Shown here one piece after another: positions 39,409-49,512 of a stretch of 64,000 bases of DNA. Numbering within the stretch: the first letter of the stretch is position 1; each line of letters starts with the position of its first letter. The position numbers were made by a program, and so were the translations under genes. This DNA is from Helicobacter pylori (lineage in GTDB: Bacteria > Campylobacterota > Campylobacteria > Campylobacterales > Helicobacteraceae), in contig NZ_CP011486.1 of assembly GCF_001653455.1 (NCBI RefSeq), positions 1 to 64,000 on the forward strand. Reading direction: 5' to 3'. The notes below the pieces were generated by a model. The model worked only from the letters and a program-made list of their open reading frames with translations. It searched no databases and was not told the origin of the DNA.

Positions 39409-40543
39409 ATGGCTCAAAGGGGTGCTGATTGTTGCAGGGGGTTTTGTAACGATTACAACAATTTCTTTAATCTACCACCAAAAGCCAAAAGCCCCCTTAA
39501 ACAACCCACCCGCTCTTTTAAATGACGATGAGGTGAAATACCCCTTACAGGATTACACTTTCACTCCAAGCTTTCAACCAACCCCCACAGAAAACTCCAA
39601 AGACGCCACTATAAAAGCCTTACAAGAACAGCTAAGAGCCGCTTTAAAAGCCCTAAATTCCAAAGAAATAAACTTTCCTAAAGAAGAAACTAAAGAACTT
39701 ACCAACCCTCCCATAGAACCAAAAGCAAACACAGCCCCCCCTAAAAAAGACTTTTCCCTAAAACAATTAGATTTATTAGCCTCTCGCATCACCCCTTTCA
39801 AACAAAACCCTAAAAATTACGAAGAAAACTTGATTTTCCCGGTGGATAACCCTAAAGGGATCGATGGCTTTACTAACCTTAAAGAAAAAGACATCGCCAC
39901 CAATGAAAACAAACTCCTGCGCACCATTACAGCGGATAAAATGATACCTGCATTTTTGATCACGCCTATTTCTAGCCAGATTGCTGGTAAAGTCATCGCG
40001 CAAGTGGAGAGCGATATTTTTGCTCACATGGGAAAGGCTGTTTTAATCCCTAAAGGCTCTAAAGTCATAGGCTATTACAGCAACAATAACAAAATGGGCG
40101 AATACCGCTTGGATATTGTATGGAGTAGGATCATCACCCCCCATGGCATCAATATCATGCTCACTAACGCTAAAGGGGCGGACATTAAAGGCTATAACGG
40201 CTTGGTGGGGGAATTGATTGAAAGGAATTTCCAACGCTATGGCGTGCCTTTATTACTTTCTACGCTCACTAACGGCTTATTGATTGGGATCACTTCGGCT
40301 TTAAACAACAGAGGCAATAAAGAAGAGGCGACTAATTTTTTTGGGGATTATCTTTTAATGCAATTGATGAGGCAAAGCGGTATGGGGATCAACCAAGTGG
40401 TCAATCAAATTTTAAGAGACAAGAGCAAAATCGCCCCCATTGTCATCATTAGAGAGGGGAGCAGGGTATTCATTTCGCCTAATACTGACATTTTCTTCCC
40501 TATACCCAGAGACAATGAAGTCATCGCTGAATTTTTGGAGTGA
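39401..40543 (+). CDS. comB10: ComB10, VirB10-like energy-transducing channel protein
   Basis: The 380-residue product has one N-terminal membrane helix (GVLIVAGGFVTITTISLIY), a Pro-rich periplasmic linker (about 30-120) and a C-terminal TrbI/VirB10 domain (ITPISSQIAGKVIAQVESD, then PKGSKVIGYY and VFISPNTDIFFP). It is complete in this strain as one frame. It closes the comB6-comB10 unit. Confidence 0.94.
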   Translation: MNKWLKGVLIVAGGFVTITTISLIYHQKPKAPLNNPPALLNDDEVKYPLQDYTFTPSFQPTPTENSKDATIKALQEQLRAALKALNSKEINFPKEETKELTNPPIEPKANTAPPKKDFSLKQLDLLASRITPFKQNPKNYEENLIFPVDNPKGIDGFTNLKEKDIATNENKLLRTITADKMIPAFLITPISSQIAGKVIAQVESDIFAHMGKAVLIPKGSKVIGYYSNNNKMGEYRLDIVWSRIITPHGINIMLTNAKGADIKGYNGLVGELIERNFQRYGVPLLLSTLTNGLLIGITSALNNRGNKEEATNFFGDYLLMQLMRQSGMGINQVVNQILRDKSKIAPIVIIREGSRVFISPNTDIFFPIPRDNEVIAEFLE

Positions 40544-40565
40544 TTAAATGCTGTGTTAAAAACGC

Positions 40566-40571
40566 TATAAT
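40566..40571 (+). promoter_or_regulatory. -10 box upstream of manC
   Basis: GCTATAATAA with TATAAT lies 38 bases before the manC ATG, starting a separate GDP-sugar operon after comB10. Confidence 0.55.
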
Positions 40572-40608
40572 AACCCTAAAAACAAAAGAGAGCGCAACAA
40601 GAAAGCCC

Positions 40609-42021
40609 ATGAAAATTAAAAATATCTTACTGAGTGGGGGGAGCGGTAAACGCCTATGGCCTTTGAGCCGTAGCCTATACCCTAAGCAATTTTTAAAGCT
40701 TTTTGACCATAAAAGCTTGTTTGAGTTGAGTTTTAAAAGAAACGCTCCCTTAGTAGATGAAACGCTGATCGTGTGCAATGAAAAGCATTATTTTTTAGCC
40801 CTAGAAGAAATAGAGGGCGAAATCCACAATAAAAGCGTGGGTTTTTTATTGGAGAGTTTGAGTAAAAACACTGCTAACGCCATTGCTTTGAGCGCTTTAA
40901 TGAGCGATAGAGAGGATTTACTCATCGTTACGCCAAGCGATCATTTGATTAAAGACCTTCAAGCGTATGAAAATGCGATGCAAAAAGCGATTGGTTTAGC
41001 CCAAAAAGGCTTTTTAGTTACTTTTGGCGTGAGCATTGAAAAGCCTAACACGGAGTTTGGGTATATTGAAAGCCCTAACGCTTTAGATGTCAAACGATTC
41101 ATTGAAAAGCCAAGCTTAGAAAAAGCGATAGAGTTCCAACAAAGTGGGGGGTTTTATTTCAATAGCGGCATGTTTGTTTTCCAAGCGGGCGTTTTTTTAG
41201 AGGAATTGAAAAAACATGCCCCTACTATTTTAAAGGGGTGCGAAAGAGCGTTTGGATTATTAGAAAACACGCATTTTTTTGGAAAAACGATCGCACGCTT
41301 GAGCGAAAAGAGCATGCAAGATTTAGAAGATGTGAGCGTTGATATAGCCTTAATGCAACAAAGCCATAAAATCAAAATGGTAGAATTGAACGCCAAATGG
41401 AGCGATTTAGGGAATTTTAACGCTCTTTTTGAAGAAACGGCTAACGGATCTAAAGAAAATGTCAGCTTGAATCAAACGCCCATCTTTGCCAAAGAAAGCG
41501 ATAATAATTTAATCTTTTCTCATAAAGTCAGCGCGCTTTTGGGGGTTGAAAATCTAGCGATCATTGACACTAAAGACGCTCTTTTAGTCGCTCATAAAGA
41601 CAAGGCTAAGGATTTAAAAGCTTTAGTGGGCGAGATAGAAACGCACAACCAGGAGTTGTTGCAAACGCACACTAAAGTGTATCGACCTTGGGGGAGTTAT
41701 GAGGTTTTGCATGAGAGTGGTTGCTACAAGGTTAAGATTTTAGAAGTCAAGCCAAACGCTAGGCTTTCTTTGCAAAAGCATTTCCACAGGAGCGAACACT
41801 GGGTGGTGATTAGCGGGATGGCGAGCGTGGAATTAGCCCACCAGTCGTTTGAATTGCAAGCCAATGAATCCACTTATATCCCTAAAAACACCTTACACCG
41901 CCTGGCTAATTATGGCAAAATCCCTTTAATCATCATAGAAGTCCAAGTGGGCGAGTATGTCGGTGAAGACGATATTGTAAGGGTTGATGATGATTTTAAC
42001 AGACAAAATCCAACGAAATAA
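40609..42021 (+). CDS. manC: Mannose-1-phosphate guanylyltransferase / mannose-6-phosphate isomerase
   Basis: This two-domain enzyme makes GDP-mannose. The 470-residue product has the nucleotidyltransferase signature LLSGGSGKRLWPLSR at residues 7-21, FVEKP-type FIEKPSLEKA near 160, and a C-terminal cupin isomerase half (RPWGSYEVL, then QKHFHRSEHWVVISG and YIPKNTLHRL). I chose the ATG at 40609 because it gives the family N-terminus; an ATG at 40540 would add 23 residues unlike it. It starts the pathway continued by gmd and fcl for fucosylated O-antigen. Confidence 0.94.
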   Translation: MKIKNILLSGGSGKRLWPLSRSLYPKQFLKLFDHKSLFELSFKRNAPLVDETLIVCNEKHYFLALEEIEGEIHNKSVGFLLESLSKNTANAIALSALMSDREDLLIVTPSDHLIKDLQAYENAMQKAIGLAQKGFLVTFGVSIEKPNTEFGYIESPNALDVKRFIEKPSLEKAIEFQQSGGFYFNSGMFVFQAGVFLEELKKHAPTILKGCERAFGLLENTHFFGKTIARLSEKSMQDLEDVSVDIALMQQSHKIKMVELNAKWSDLGNFNALFEETANGSKENVSLNQTPIFAKESDNNLIFSHKVSALLGVENLAIIDTKDALLVAHKDKAKDLKALVGEIETHNQELLQTHTKVYRPWGSYEVLHESGCYKVKILEVKPNARLSLQKHFHRSEHWVVISGMASVELAHQSFELQANESTYIPKNTLHRLANYGKIPLIIIEVQVGEYVGEDDIVRVDDDFNRQNPTK

Positions 42022-42039
42022 AGGACAATAAGGACAATC

Positions 42040-43185
42040 ATGAAAGAAAAAATCGCTTTAATCACTGGGGTTACCGGGCAAGACGGGAGCTATCTGGCTG
42101 AATACTTGCTGAATTTAGGCTATGAAGTGCATGGTCTAAAAAGGCGTTCTTCTAGCATCAACACTTCTAGGATCGATCATTTGTATGAAGATTTGCACAG
42201 CGAACACAAAAGGCGTTTTTTCTTGCACTATGGGGATATGACGGACAGCTCTAATCTTATCCATTTGATCGCTACCACAAAGCCCACAGAGATCTATAAT
42301 TTAGCCGCTCAAAGCCATGTGAAAGTCTCTTTTGAAACCCCAGAATACACCGCTAACGCTGATGGTATTGGCACGCTAAGGATTTTAGAGGCCATGCGGA
42401 TTTTAGGGCTAGAGAATAAAACACGATTCTATCAAGCCAGCACGAGCGAATTGTATGGCGAAGTCTTAGAAACCCCGCAAAATGAAAACACCCCCTTTAA
42501 CCCACGAAGCCCCTATGCGGTCGCTAAAATGTATGCTTTTTACATCACTAAAAATTACAGAGAGGCCTATAACTTGTTTGCGGTTAATGGCATTCTTTTT
42601 AATCATGAGAGTAAAGTAAGGGGTGAAACTTTTGTCACTCGTAAAATCACCCGAGCCGCAAGCGCGATAGCGTATAACTTAACGGATTGTTTGTATTTAG
42701 GGAATTTAGACGCTAAAAGAGACTGGGGGCATGCTAAAGATTATGTGAAAATGATGCATTTAATGCTCCAAGCGCCCACTCCGCAAGACTATGTGATCGC
42801 TACAGGAAAGACTACAAGCGTGCGCGATTTTGTGAAAATGAGTTTTGAATTTATCGGTATCAATTTAGAATTTCAAAATACAGGGATTAAAGAAATTGGT
42901 TTGATTGAAAGCATTGATGAAAAAAGAGCGAGCGCTTTAAATCTAAACTTAAGCCATTTAAAAACAGGCAAAATCGTGGTGCGTATAGATGAGCGCTATT
43001 TTAGGCCTACTGAAGTGGATTTGCTTTTAGGCGATCCCACGAAGGCTGAAAAAGAGCTAGGCTGGGTGAGAGAATACGATTTAAAAGAGTTAGTCAAGGA
43101 CATGTTAGAATACGATTTAAACGAATGCCAGAAAAACCTTTACTTGCAAGAGGGGGGCTATATTTTAAGGAATTTTTATGAATGA
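42040..43185 (+). CDS. gmd: GDP-mannose 4,6-dehydratase
   Basis: Gmd converts GDP-mannose to GDP-4-keto-6-deoxymannose. The 381-residue short-chain dehydrogenase-fold protein has the NAD(P) loop [12 protein letters not shown] at 9-20, [10 protein letters not shown] near 33, catalytic Thr/Ser and [10 protein letters not shown] (YxxxK) near 160. It lies 18 bases after manC and overlaps fcl by 8 bases. Confidence 0.97.
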   Translation: MKEKIALITGVTGQDGSYLAEYLLNLGYEVHGLKRRSSSINTSRIDHLYEDLHSEHKRRFFLHYGDMTDSSNLIHLIATTKPTEIYNLAAQSHVKVSFETPEYTANADGIGTLRILEAMRILGLENKTRFYQASTSELYGEVLETPQNENTPFNPRSPYAVAKMYAFYITKNYREAYNLFAVNGILFNHESKVRGETFVTRKITRAASAIAYNLTDCLYLGNLDAKRDWGHAKDYVKMMHLMLQAPTPQDYVIATGKTTSVRDFVKMSFEFIGINLEFQNTGIKEIGLIESIDEKRASALNLNLSHLKTGKIVVRIDERYFRPTEVDLLLGDPTKAEKELGWVREYDLKELVKDMLEYDLNECQKNLYLQEGGYILRNFYE

Positions 43186-44110
43186 GATTATTTTAATCAC
43201 CGGTGCTTATGGCATGGTGGGGCAAAACACGGCGTTGTATTTTAAAAAAAATAAGCCTAATATCACTTTACTCACCCCTAAAAAAAGCGAATTGTATTTA
43301 TTGGATAAAGACAGCGTTCAAGCTTATTTGAAAGAATACAAGCCTACAGGCATTATCCATTGCGCCGGGAGAGTGGGGGGCATTGTGGCTAACATGAACG
43401 ATCTTTCAACTTACATGGTTGAAAACTTGCTCATGGGCTTGTATCTTTTTTCTAGCGCTTTGGATTTGGGTATCAAAAAAGCCATCAATTTGGCGAGCTC
43501 TTGCGCTTATCCTAAATTCGCCCCTAACCCTTTAAAAGAGAGCGATTTATTGAACGGCTCTTTAGAGCCAACCAATGAAGGCTACGCTTTAGCCAAACTC
43601 TCTGTGATGAAGTATTGCGAATACGTGAGCGCTGAAAAGGGCGTTTTTTATAAAACTTTAGTGCCTTGCAACCTTTATGGCGAGTTTGACAAATTTGAAG
43701 AAAAAATAGCGCACATGATACCAGGGCTTATTTCCAGGATGCACACCGCTAAATTAAAGGGTGAAAAAAATTTTGTGATGTGGGGCGATGGGACCGCTAG
43801 AAGAGAATATTTAAACGCTAAAGATTTGGCTAGGTTTATCGCTCTCGCTTATGAGAATATCGCTCAAATCCCTAGCGTGATGAATGTAGGCTCTGGCGTG
43901 GATTATAGCATTGAAGAGTATTATGAAATGGTCGCTCAGGTTTTAGACTATAAGGGCGTGTTTGTTAAAGACTTGTCTAAACCAGTGGGCATGCAGCAAA
44001 AGCTTATGGATATTTCCAAACAAAAGGCTTTAAAATGGGAATTAGAAATCCCTTTAGAGCAAGGCATCAAAGAAGCGTATGAGTATTATTTGAAGCTTTT
44101 AGAGGTTTAA
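43178..44110 (+). CDS. fcl: GDP-L-fucose synthase
   Basis: This epimerase/reductase turns GDP-4-keto-6-deoxymannose into GDP-L-fucose, the donor for Lewis antigens that mimic host glycans. The 310-residue product has [14 protein letters not shown] near residue 9, [19 protein letters not shown] near 108 and [14 protein letters not shown] (YxxxK) near 135, then [11 protein letters not shown] near 205. It overlaps gmd by 8 bases. Confidence 0.96.
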   Translation: MNEIILITGAYGMVGQNTALYFKKNKPNITLLTPKKSELYLLDKDSVQAYLKEYKPTGIIHCAGRVGGIVANMNDLSTYMVENLLMGLYLFSSALDLGIKKAINLASSCAYPKFAPNPLKESDLLNGSLEPTNEGYALAKLSVMKYCEYVSAEKGVFYKTLVPCNLYGEFDKFEEKIAHMIPGLISRMHTAKLKGEKNFVMWGDGTARREYLNAKDLARFIALAYENIAQIPSVMNVGSGVDYSIEEYYEMVAQVLDYKGVFVKDLSKPVGMQQKLMDISKQKALKWELEIPLEQGIKEAYEYYLKLLEV

Positions 44111-44475
44111 ATTCAAGGCTCTTATAAGGCTATAAAACGCTTTACTATTAGGCGTTAAGCTAGCGTTTTATGATATGATGATTGCAAATTCGTTTTAAAC
44201 AAGTTTTAGCTATAGGGTTTGGTTTTTGTGCGTTTTGCTTTCAATTTCAAGCGTTTTCAAAAAACAAGGCGTGTTGGCGTCCTAATTTTTCATAAAGAGC
44301 TAGGGAGTGGGGGAAAGTGGGGGCTTTTTCTATGCGACTCCTTATCGCTTGCTTTATATGAAAAATAAACCCCAAGGGCTATGACAATAACGGGGAATGA
44401 AAGGTTTTATGACCCTTATTGGTTTGGACTTTAATTTTTAAATTGTAGTGTCTGTTTTAGATTGTTAGTTGGTTT
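44111..44475. other. Gene-free stretch after fcl
   Basis: No frame is supported in these 365 bases. I see only G-rich runs (AGTGGGGGAAAGTGGGGGC, about 44306) and no recognisable RNA gene or terminator with a clear U-tract. Confidence 0.5.
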
Positions 44476-45082
44476 TTATTTTGAAAAACCCCAAGTCCCT
44501 TTATCTGTCTCTATACTAACTTCTTTGATATGCGGGCAACGAAATGGCAGTACATAAAATTTATGGCTATCACCAAATCTTAGCGTTTTATTGATCTCGA
44601 AATAATAAGATCCATCATTGTTATAACAATTCCCACGATTGATTTTTGCACTCAATATAGTGATATTATCAACATTGGAAATGATGTCTATCCAGTGAAA
44701 CTGCCCCTTTCTAAAGCAAGAGGCCTCCTAACTAAAGCGTCCCAACAAACGCTAACCAACGGACACTAACATGAAAAGCTTTGCTCTTCAAAGTCTGCAT
44801 GGACATTTCTTGCCCTAAAAAGACTGGAGGTATTTGGCTATCTTTTAGTTTAAATATAGCCTAACGGCTATGCGCTTGCATCTTCTCGCTCTAAAGAACA
44901 GAGTTTTTCGTGCGGTTAGGATAAAGATGGTTCATAAAAGTTACTTCAATCTCTACTGGTGGTTTTTCATAGGGTGTTTCTTTTATCTTTTCTACACCAT
45001 TACCATTATACCCAAACAAAACCATAGCAAGCCCAAAAACGATCGCCAGCATTAAGCTCGCTCTTTTTACCATACCCACCAC
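44476..45082 (-). pseudogene. Interrupted gene for a small secreted protein
   Basis: Two coding-like pieces on the minus strand appear to be one gene. The 5' piece starts at 45082 with MVGMVKRASLMLAIVFGLAM, a signal-type N-terminus, and runs through EIEVTFMNHL before meaningless codons. The 3' piece, about 44730 to the stop at 44476, reads EASCFRKGQFHWIDIISN and ends PHIKEVSIETDKGTWGFSK. In between, about 190 bases have stops in the frame and include a hairpin with GGCTAT/ATAGCC arms (44856-44871). I infer that an insertion or rearrangement broke the gene. The family is not one I can name. Confidence 0.6.
44856..44871. repeat. Short palindrome in the interrupting segment
   Basis: ATAGCC-TAAC-GGCTAT is a perfect 6-bp stem with a 4-base loop; a further GGCTAT lies 15 bases to its left (44836-44841). 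Such hairpins are found at ends of IS200/IS605-type elements, common in this species, but no transposase is present. Confidence 0.45.
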
Positions 45083-45198
45083 TAAAACCCTTTTGTTGCA
45101 AGTTTTCTCAAATAGTGAGTATAGTAGACTTAGACTTAGCTTAAGCGGACTCTAAACCATTTTTAGGGCAGGCTTAAAACGATTAAAAAATGAGCGTG

Positions 45199-46197
45199 TT
45201 AGCAAATCCTAGGCAACAGCTCGCCTTCTGGCATTTCTAAGATCCTTTCAAAACCCCATGCGTTCTTTAAAACCACGCTAGGATAAGGGCTTTCAAGCAC
45301 TTCGCCGATAATGCAAGCGTTTTTAGCTTGTTCGTTATTTTTTAAAATTTCTAAGGCTTTAGGGGCGTCTTTTTGATTGAGCGCTAAAACAAACACCCCC
45401 TCATTAGCTAACGCATAAGGTTCTAGCCCTAAAATCTCGCAAATCCCTTTAGTTTCTTCTTTTAAGGGGATTTTTTCTTCTTCTATGATAATTTTCACTT
45501 TGGAGCTGTTCGCCCATTCGTTCAACACGCTCGCTAAACCGCCCCTAGTCGCATCTCTTAAAGCATAAATTTTGAGATCGCTTAAAAATAAGGGTTTTAC
45601 TAAAGGATAAAGCAGTTGGCAATCGCTTTCTAGATTCGTTTTAAGCTTGATTTCATTACGCATCGCAAACAGGCTTGCCCCATGATTGGCGATAGTGTCG
45701 CTTATGATAATGGCTTGCCCTTGTTTTAAATGGCACGAAGAAATCCCTGTTTTGATGATTTTACCAATACAAGTCGTGTTGATAAAAAGCTTATCCACGC
45801 TCCCCTTTGGCACGACTTTAGTGTCTAGGGAGAGGAGTTTTAGGTTGGCTTTCAACAACTCTTTTTGCATGGATTGCAAGATTTGTTTTAAAAGAAGGAT
45901 TTCCAAGCCTTCTTCTAAAATAAAACCGATATTCAAATACAAAGGTTCGCCCCCTTGCATGCTCACATCATTCGCGCTCCCGCAAACACAAAGCTTGCCT
46001 ATATCGCCTCCATTAAAAATTAAAGGCGTGATGACAAAACTATCCGTGCTCACACAATATTCCCCATTGGCTTCAAATTTAGGGGCGTCTTCATCAAATG
46101 CGCTAATCAATTCTTTCAAATAGGGCATAAAAACCCGCTCAATCAAGGCGTTTGTTTCTTTCCCGCCATTCCCGCATGCTAGAGTTACGCTATCCAT
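45199..46197 (-). CDS. hypE: Hydrogenase maturation protein HypE
   Basis: HypE dehydrates the carbamoyl group attached to its C-terminal Cys to make the cyanide ligands of [NiFe]-hydrogenase. The 332-residue product has the AIR-synthase fold with SLACGNGG-type VTLACGNGGKETNALIE at the start, SDTIANHGASLFAMR near 165 and the required terminal PRIC-COOH with the acceptor Cys. It lies 11 bases downstream of hypF, so both are co-transcribed. Confidence 0.96.
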   Translation of the reverse strand: MDSVTLACGNGGKETNALIERVFMPYLKELISAFDEDAPKFEANGEYCVSTDSFVITPLIFNGGDIGKLCVCGSANDVSMQGGEPLYLNIGFILEEGLEILLLKQILQSMQKELLKANLKLLSLDTKVVPKGSVDKLFINTTCIGKIIKTGISSCHLKQGQAIIISDTIANHGASLFAMRNEIKLKTNLESDCQLLYPLVKPLFLSDLKIYALRDATRGGLASVLNEWANSSKVKIIIEEEKIPLKEETKGICEILGLEPYALANEGVFVLALNQKDAPKALEILKNNEQAKNACIIGEVLESPYPSVVLKNAWGFERILEMPEGELLPRIC

Positions 46198-46208
46198 TTT
46201 TATCCTTT

Positions 46209-48461
46209 TTATCCTTTTTTGATGATTGTAGGGTTAAAATACGCCATTAAAGCTTGACCGACCGCAATACTGCTATCGTTAGGGGGGAAATGTTTGTGGA
46301 AAAAATACTTCCTTTGAAGCGTTTTGAATCGTCTGGCTAATTGTTCGCACAACAATTGGTTGCAAAACACCCCCCCACTGCACACCACAATATGTTCTTT
46401 AAAAGGCGCAATCAAAGCGGTAATGATTTCTATTAAGCTGTTAAAAAATTTCTTAGCGATGTGTTTAGGCTCTAAAATATCCAAATCCTTTTCAAGCGCT
46501 TGATAAAATTCTTCCAAACCCACCACGCTGTTTTTGATTTTAAAAGGATAAAACGCGCTCTCTTCGCTCTGTAAGGCTAAATTTTCTAAAACCTGCCCGC
46601 TCTCGGCTTCAAAACCAATCGTTCCCACTGCCCCTAAACTAAACGCCACTATATCAAACAAGCGGCCTATGGAATTGGTGGCGACGCTTTGAATTTTTTT
46701 GGCATGCATTTGTTTAAAAATTTCTATTTCATCTTCTTTAAAATGTTTTTGAACGCGTTTTAAAAGCTTGTTGAGTTGGTGTTTTAAAGAAATTTCTAAA
46801 ACCAAGCGTTTAGGATCTTTAATCGCTTTTTGCCCCCCTAAAAGCAAAAATTCTTCAAACCTGGCCATCTCTTCAATGCGTTCAAAATCCCCCACAAAAC
46901 ACTCCGCCCCATAAATCTTATTGTCATAAGCCCCACTCCCATCCCAGACAATGCCTATAAAGGGATAGTTTAAGCTTGGGTCTTGCAAAAATGCATCCAG
47001 CATGCTCGCTAAAAAGTGGGCATGGTGGTGCTGGACTTGCAATAAAGGCGCATTAAATTCACAAGCCATTTTAGTGGTGGTGTAGTTTTTATGCTCATCG
47101 CACGCTAAGAGCGTGGGTTTAAAATCGTAAGCGTTTAAGAAAAAATTTAGGGTTTCTTTAAAATGTTTTTCATTTTCTAAAACGCTCAAATCCCCACAAA
47201 AAGGCGAGAGTAAAAGAACGGAAGTTTCGCTATCCAACAAACTAAAATGCCCTTTTTGCTCCGCTCCAAGCGCTAAAATCTTTGTTGGCGCGTTATGAGA
47301 GCGTTTAGGGAGAGTGAGGTAAAGGGGGGCAAACCCTCTAGCCAAACGCATGGGGCGAATGGTATTGTCCACGCATTGCGCGATACTATCATCAATCCTG
47401 TGAATGATGGCACGATTGTGCGTGAGCTTAAAATCAAAAATAAAATGAAAACGATCCAACTCTTTTTCATCGCTCGCTAAAGGGAGGGAGTTGCAATTCG
47501 CGCTCGTGAATACAATAGGGAAATTTAATAAATCCAATAATAAAGCATGCAAAGGGGTATATGGCAAGATGATGCCATAAAAGGGGGAGTTTTTGGCGAT
47601 ATTAGGGGCTAATTGTGCATTAGGTTTTTTGTGCGCTAAAAGGATGGGGGCGTTAGCGGATCTTAAGCTTTCGCATTCTAGTTCATTCAAAAATGCATGC
47701 TGTTTGGCTGTGTTTAAATCTTTAAACATGAGTGCAAAAGGCTTTAAGGGGCGGTTTTTTAAAAGCCGTAATCTTTCTATGGTTTGAAAGTTTCTCGCAT
47801 CGCACACCAAAGCAAAGCCTCCCAAACCTTTAAGAGCGATGATTTTACCCTTTTGAATGTCTTTAGCGCATTCTAAAAGCGCATCATCATCGTTTAATTG
47901 CTTATAGTTAAGCGTAATGCCGCACTTTTTGCAGCTTATGCCTTGGATATGGAATCGTTTGTTAGTGGCGTCTTTATAGACAAATGCACAAAATTCACAG
48001 AGCTTGAAAGGTTTTAAGGCAGAGTTTTCTCTGTCATAGGGTAAGGCGTTTAAAAGGCTGTATCTTGCCCCGCATTTCGCGCAAGAATTGAAAGCGTAAT
48101 GAAAATAGGGGGAATTTTTGTCTCTAATCTCACGCAAGCAATCATCGCACACGCCTAAATCTTTAGGGATTTGACTGAGCAAATTTAAAGGGTGGTTCTT
48201 GCTTTCTAAAATCCTAAAATCATTAAAATTTAACGCCTTATCATAGGGGCTGATAATGATTTTTTCAACCAACGCTAAAGGGGGCAACTCTTTTTTGAGA
48301 GCGTTTAAAAAAGATTCTGTTTTTTGAGTGGGCAAGACGATTTCTAAAGCCGCTTGAGTGTTACGCACAAAGCCTACAAGCTCTAATTTTTGAGCTAGGG
48401 TATAGATAAAAGGGCGCATGCCCACGCCTTGAACCACGCCAAAAAGCGTGATTTTATTCAA
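46209..48461 (-). CDS. hypF: Carbamoyltransferase HypF
   Basis: HypF transfers carbamoyl phosphate-derived groups to HypE. The about 750-residue product has an acylphosphatase domain (FGVVQGVGMRPF), two zinc-finger pairs (CDDCLREI ... CAKCGARY and CEFC ... CKKCG), a YrdC-like domain (KGLGGFALVCDA) and a C-terminal Kae1-like domain (LLQVQHHHAH, then GIVWDGSGAYDN). The frame is open to an ATG at 48518, but that would overlap the upstream gene by 61 bases; a TTG at 48461, overlapping its stop, gives the family start NKITLFGVVQGVG and is preferred. Confidence 0.94.
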   Translation of the reverse strand: MNKITLFGVVQGVGMRPFIYTLAQKLELVGFVRNTQAALEIVLPTQKTESFLNALKKELPPLALVEKIIISPYDKALNFNDFRILESKNHPLNLLSQIPKDLGVCDDCLREIRDKNSPYFHYAFNSCAKCGARYSLLNALPYDRENSALKPFKLCEFCAFVYKDATNKRFHIQGISCKKCGITLNYKQLNDDDALLECAKDIQKGKIIALKGLGGFALVCDARNFQTIERLRLLKNRPLKPFALMFKDLNTAKQHAFLNELECESLRSANAPILLAHKKPNAQLAPNIAKNSPFYGIILPYTPLHALLLDLLNFPIVFTSANCNSLPLASDEKELDRFHFIFDFKLTHNRAIIHRIDDSIAQCVDNTIRPMRLARGFAPLYLTLPKRSHNAPTKILALGAEQKGHFSLLDSETSVLLLSPFCGDLSVLENEKHFKETLNFFLNAYDFKPTLLACDEHKNYTTTKMACEFNAPLLQVQHHHAHFLASMLDAFLQDPSLNYPFIGIVWDGSGAYDNKIYGAECFVGDFERIEEMARFEEFLLLGGQKAIKDPKRLVLEISLKHQLNKLLKRVQKHFKEDEIEIFKQMHAKKIQSVATNSIGRLFDIVAFSLGAVGTIGFEAESGQVLENLALQSEESAFYPFKIKNSVVGLEEFYQALEKDLDILEPKHIAKKFFNSLIEIITALIAPFKEHIVVCSGGVFCNQLLCEQLARRFKTLQRKYFFHKHFPPNDSSIAVGQALMAYFNPTIIKKG

Positions 48462-49450
48462 TAAAGTTGCATCGTTACACAATGCAAGCTTCCATGCTGT
48501 TTGATTAGGGTGTTGCAATCAATCCCTATTACTTCTAGGGGCGTGTGTTGTTTGAAAGTTTCTAAAATGAGCGCGTCATTAGGGTCGTTGTAAGTGGGAA
48601 CGATGAGAGCGTTATTGCACAATAAAAAATTCACGTAAGTTGCTGGTAGGCGTTGGTGGTTTTCATCAAAAATGGCTTTGGGGATTTCTAGGGGGATGAG
48701 TTTATAAGGCGTGCCATCAAGTTTTTTAAAGGTTTTTAATTCTTCTTGCATTTTTTTTAAAGCATTGTAATGTTCATCATTTTTGTCCTCGCATGCGCTA
48801 TAAACAATGGTGTCTTTATCCAAAAAGCGAGCGAGCGTGTCGGTGTGGCTATCGGTATCATCGCCTTTTAAATAGCCATGAGAATACCATAACACTTGTT
48901 TAGCCCCTAATTCCTTTTTAAGCATTTCTTCTATTGCATGTTGATTCAAATGGGGGTTACGATTTTTTTCTAACAAACATTGGGTGTTGGTTAAAATACT
49001 CCCAGCCCCATCGCTCTCTATGCTCCCGCCCTCTAAAACATAGGGCATCGTTTTTAAAGGGTGTTTTAAAAGCCCTAAACTTTTGAGTTTGAAATTCACC
49101 AAATTGTCCAAATTAGACGGGTATTTCAACCCCCAGCCATTAAAACCAAAATTCAAGCATTCTAAAACGCCATGATTTTCAATGCTGATCGCTCCAAAAT
49201 CCCTAGCCCATGTGTCGTTAGTGTCAATTCTTACGATTTCCACGCCGGGCAAGTTTTTAAGCGTCTCATAACCGATAGTATCGCTCGTATGGACGCACAC
49301 TAACACTTTAGCATGTTTGGCTATGGTTTGAATGATGTTTAAAAAGCTCTCTCTGGCTTCTTTAATGCAATACGCCCAATCGCCAAACTCATGGGGAAAC
49401 GCCATGAGAACCGCTTGGATTTTTTCAAACTCCGCTAACATTCTTTTCAT
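48458..49450 (-). CDS. aguA: Agmatine deiminase
   Basis: The 330-residue protein is a peptidyl-arginine-deiminase-type enzyme that converts agmatine to N-carbamoylputrescine. It shows NDTWARDFGAIS near residue 78, EGGSIESDGAG near 141, HTDTLARFLD near 203 and the C-terminal catalytic Cys in HGSLHCVTMQ. It feeds polyamine synthesis together with nspC at 19350. Its stop overlaps the probable hypF TTG start. Confidence 0.93.
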   Translation of the reverse strand: MKRMLAEFEKIQAVLMAFPHEFGDWAYCIKEARESFLNIIQTIAKHAKVLVCVHTSDTIGYETLKNLPGVEIVRIDTNDTWARDFGAISIENHGVLECLNFGFNGWGLKYPSNLDNLVNFKLKSLGLLKHPLKTMPYVLEGGSIESDGAGSILTNTQCLLEKNRNPHLNQHAIEEMLKKELGAKQVLWYSHGYLKGDDTDSHTDTLARFLDKDTIVYSACEDKNDEHYNALKKMQEELKTFKKLDGTPYKLIPLEIPKAIFDENHQRLPATYVNFLLCNNALIVPTYNDPNDALILETFKQHTPLEVIGIDCNTLIKQHGSLHCVTMQLY

Positions 49451-49512
49451 TAAAAATCCTAATAAGGTATCATTGCAAGCAACTATAACACAATCTCATT
49501 CAAATAGCGTTT

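Noticed and set aside
44870-45055. 61-codon plus-strand frame antisense to the pseudogene start
   Set aside because: The minus-strand reading has a clear signal peptide; the plus reading has no signal or ribosome site.
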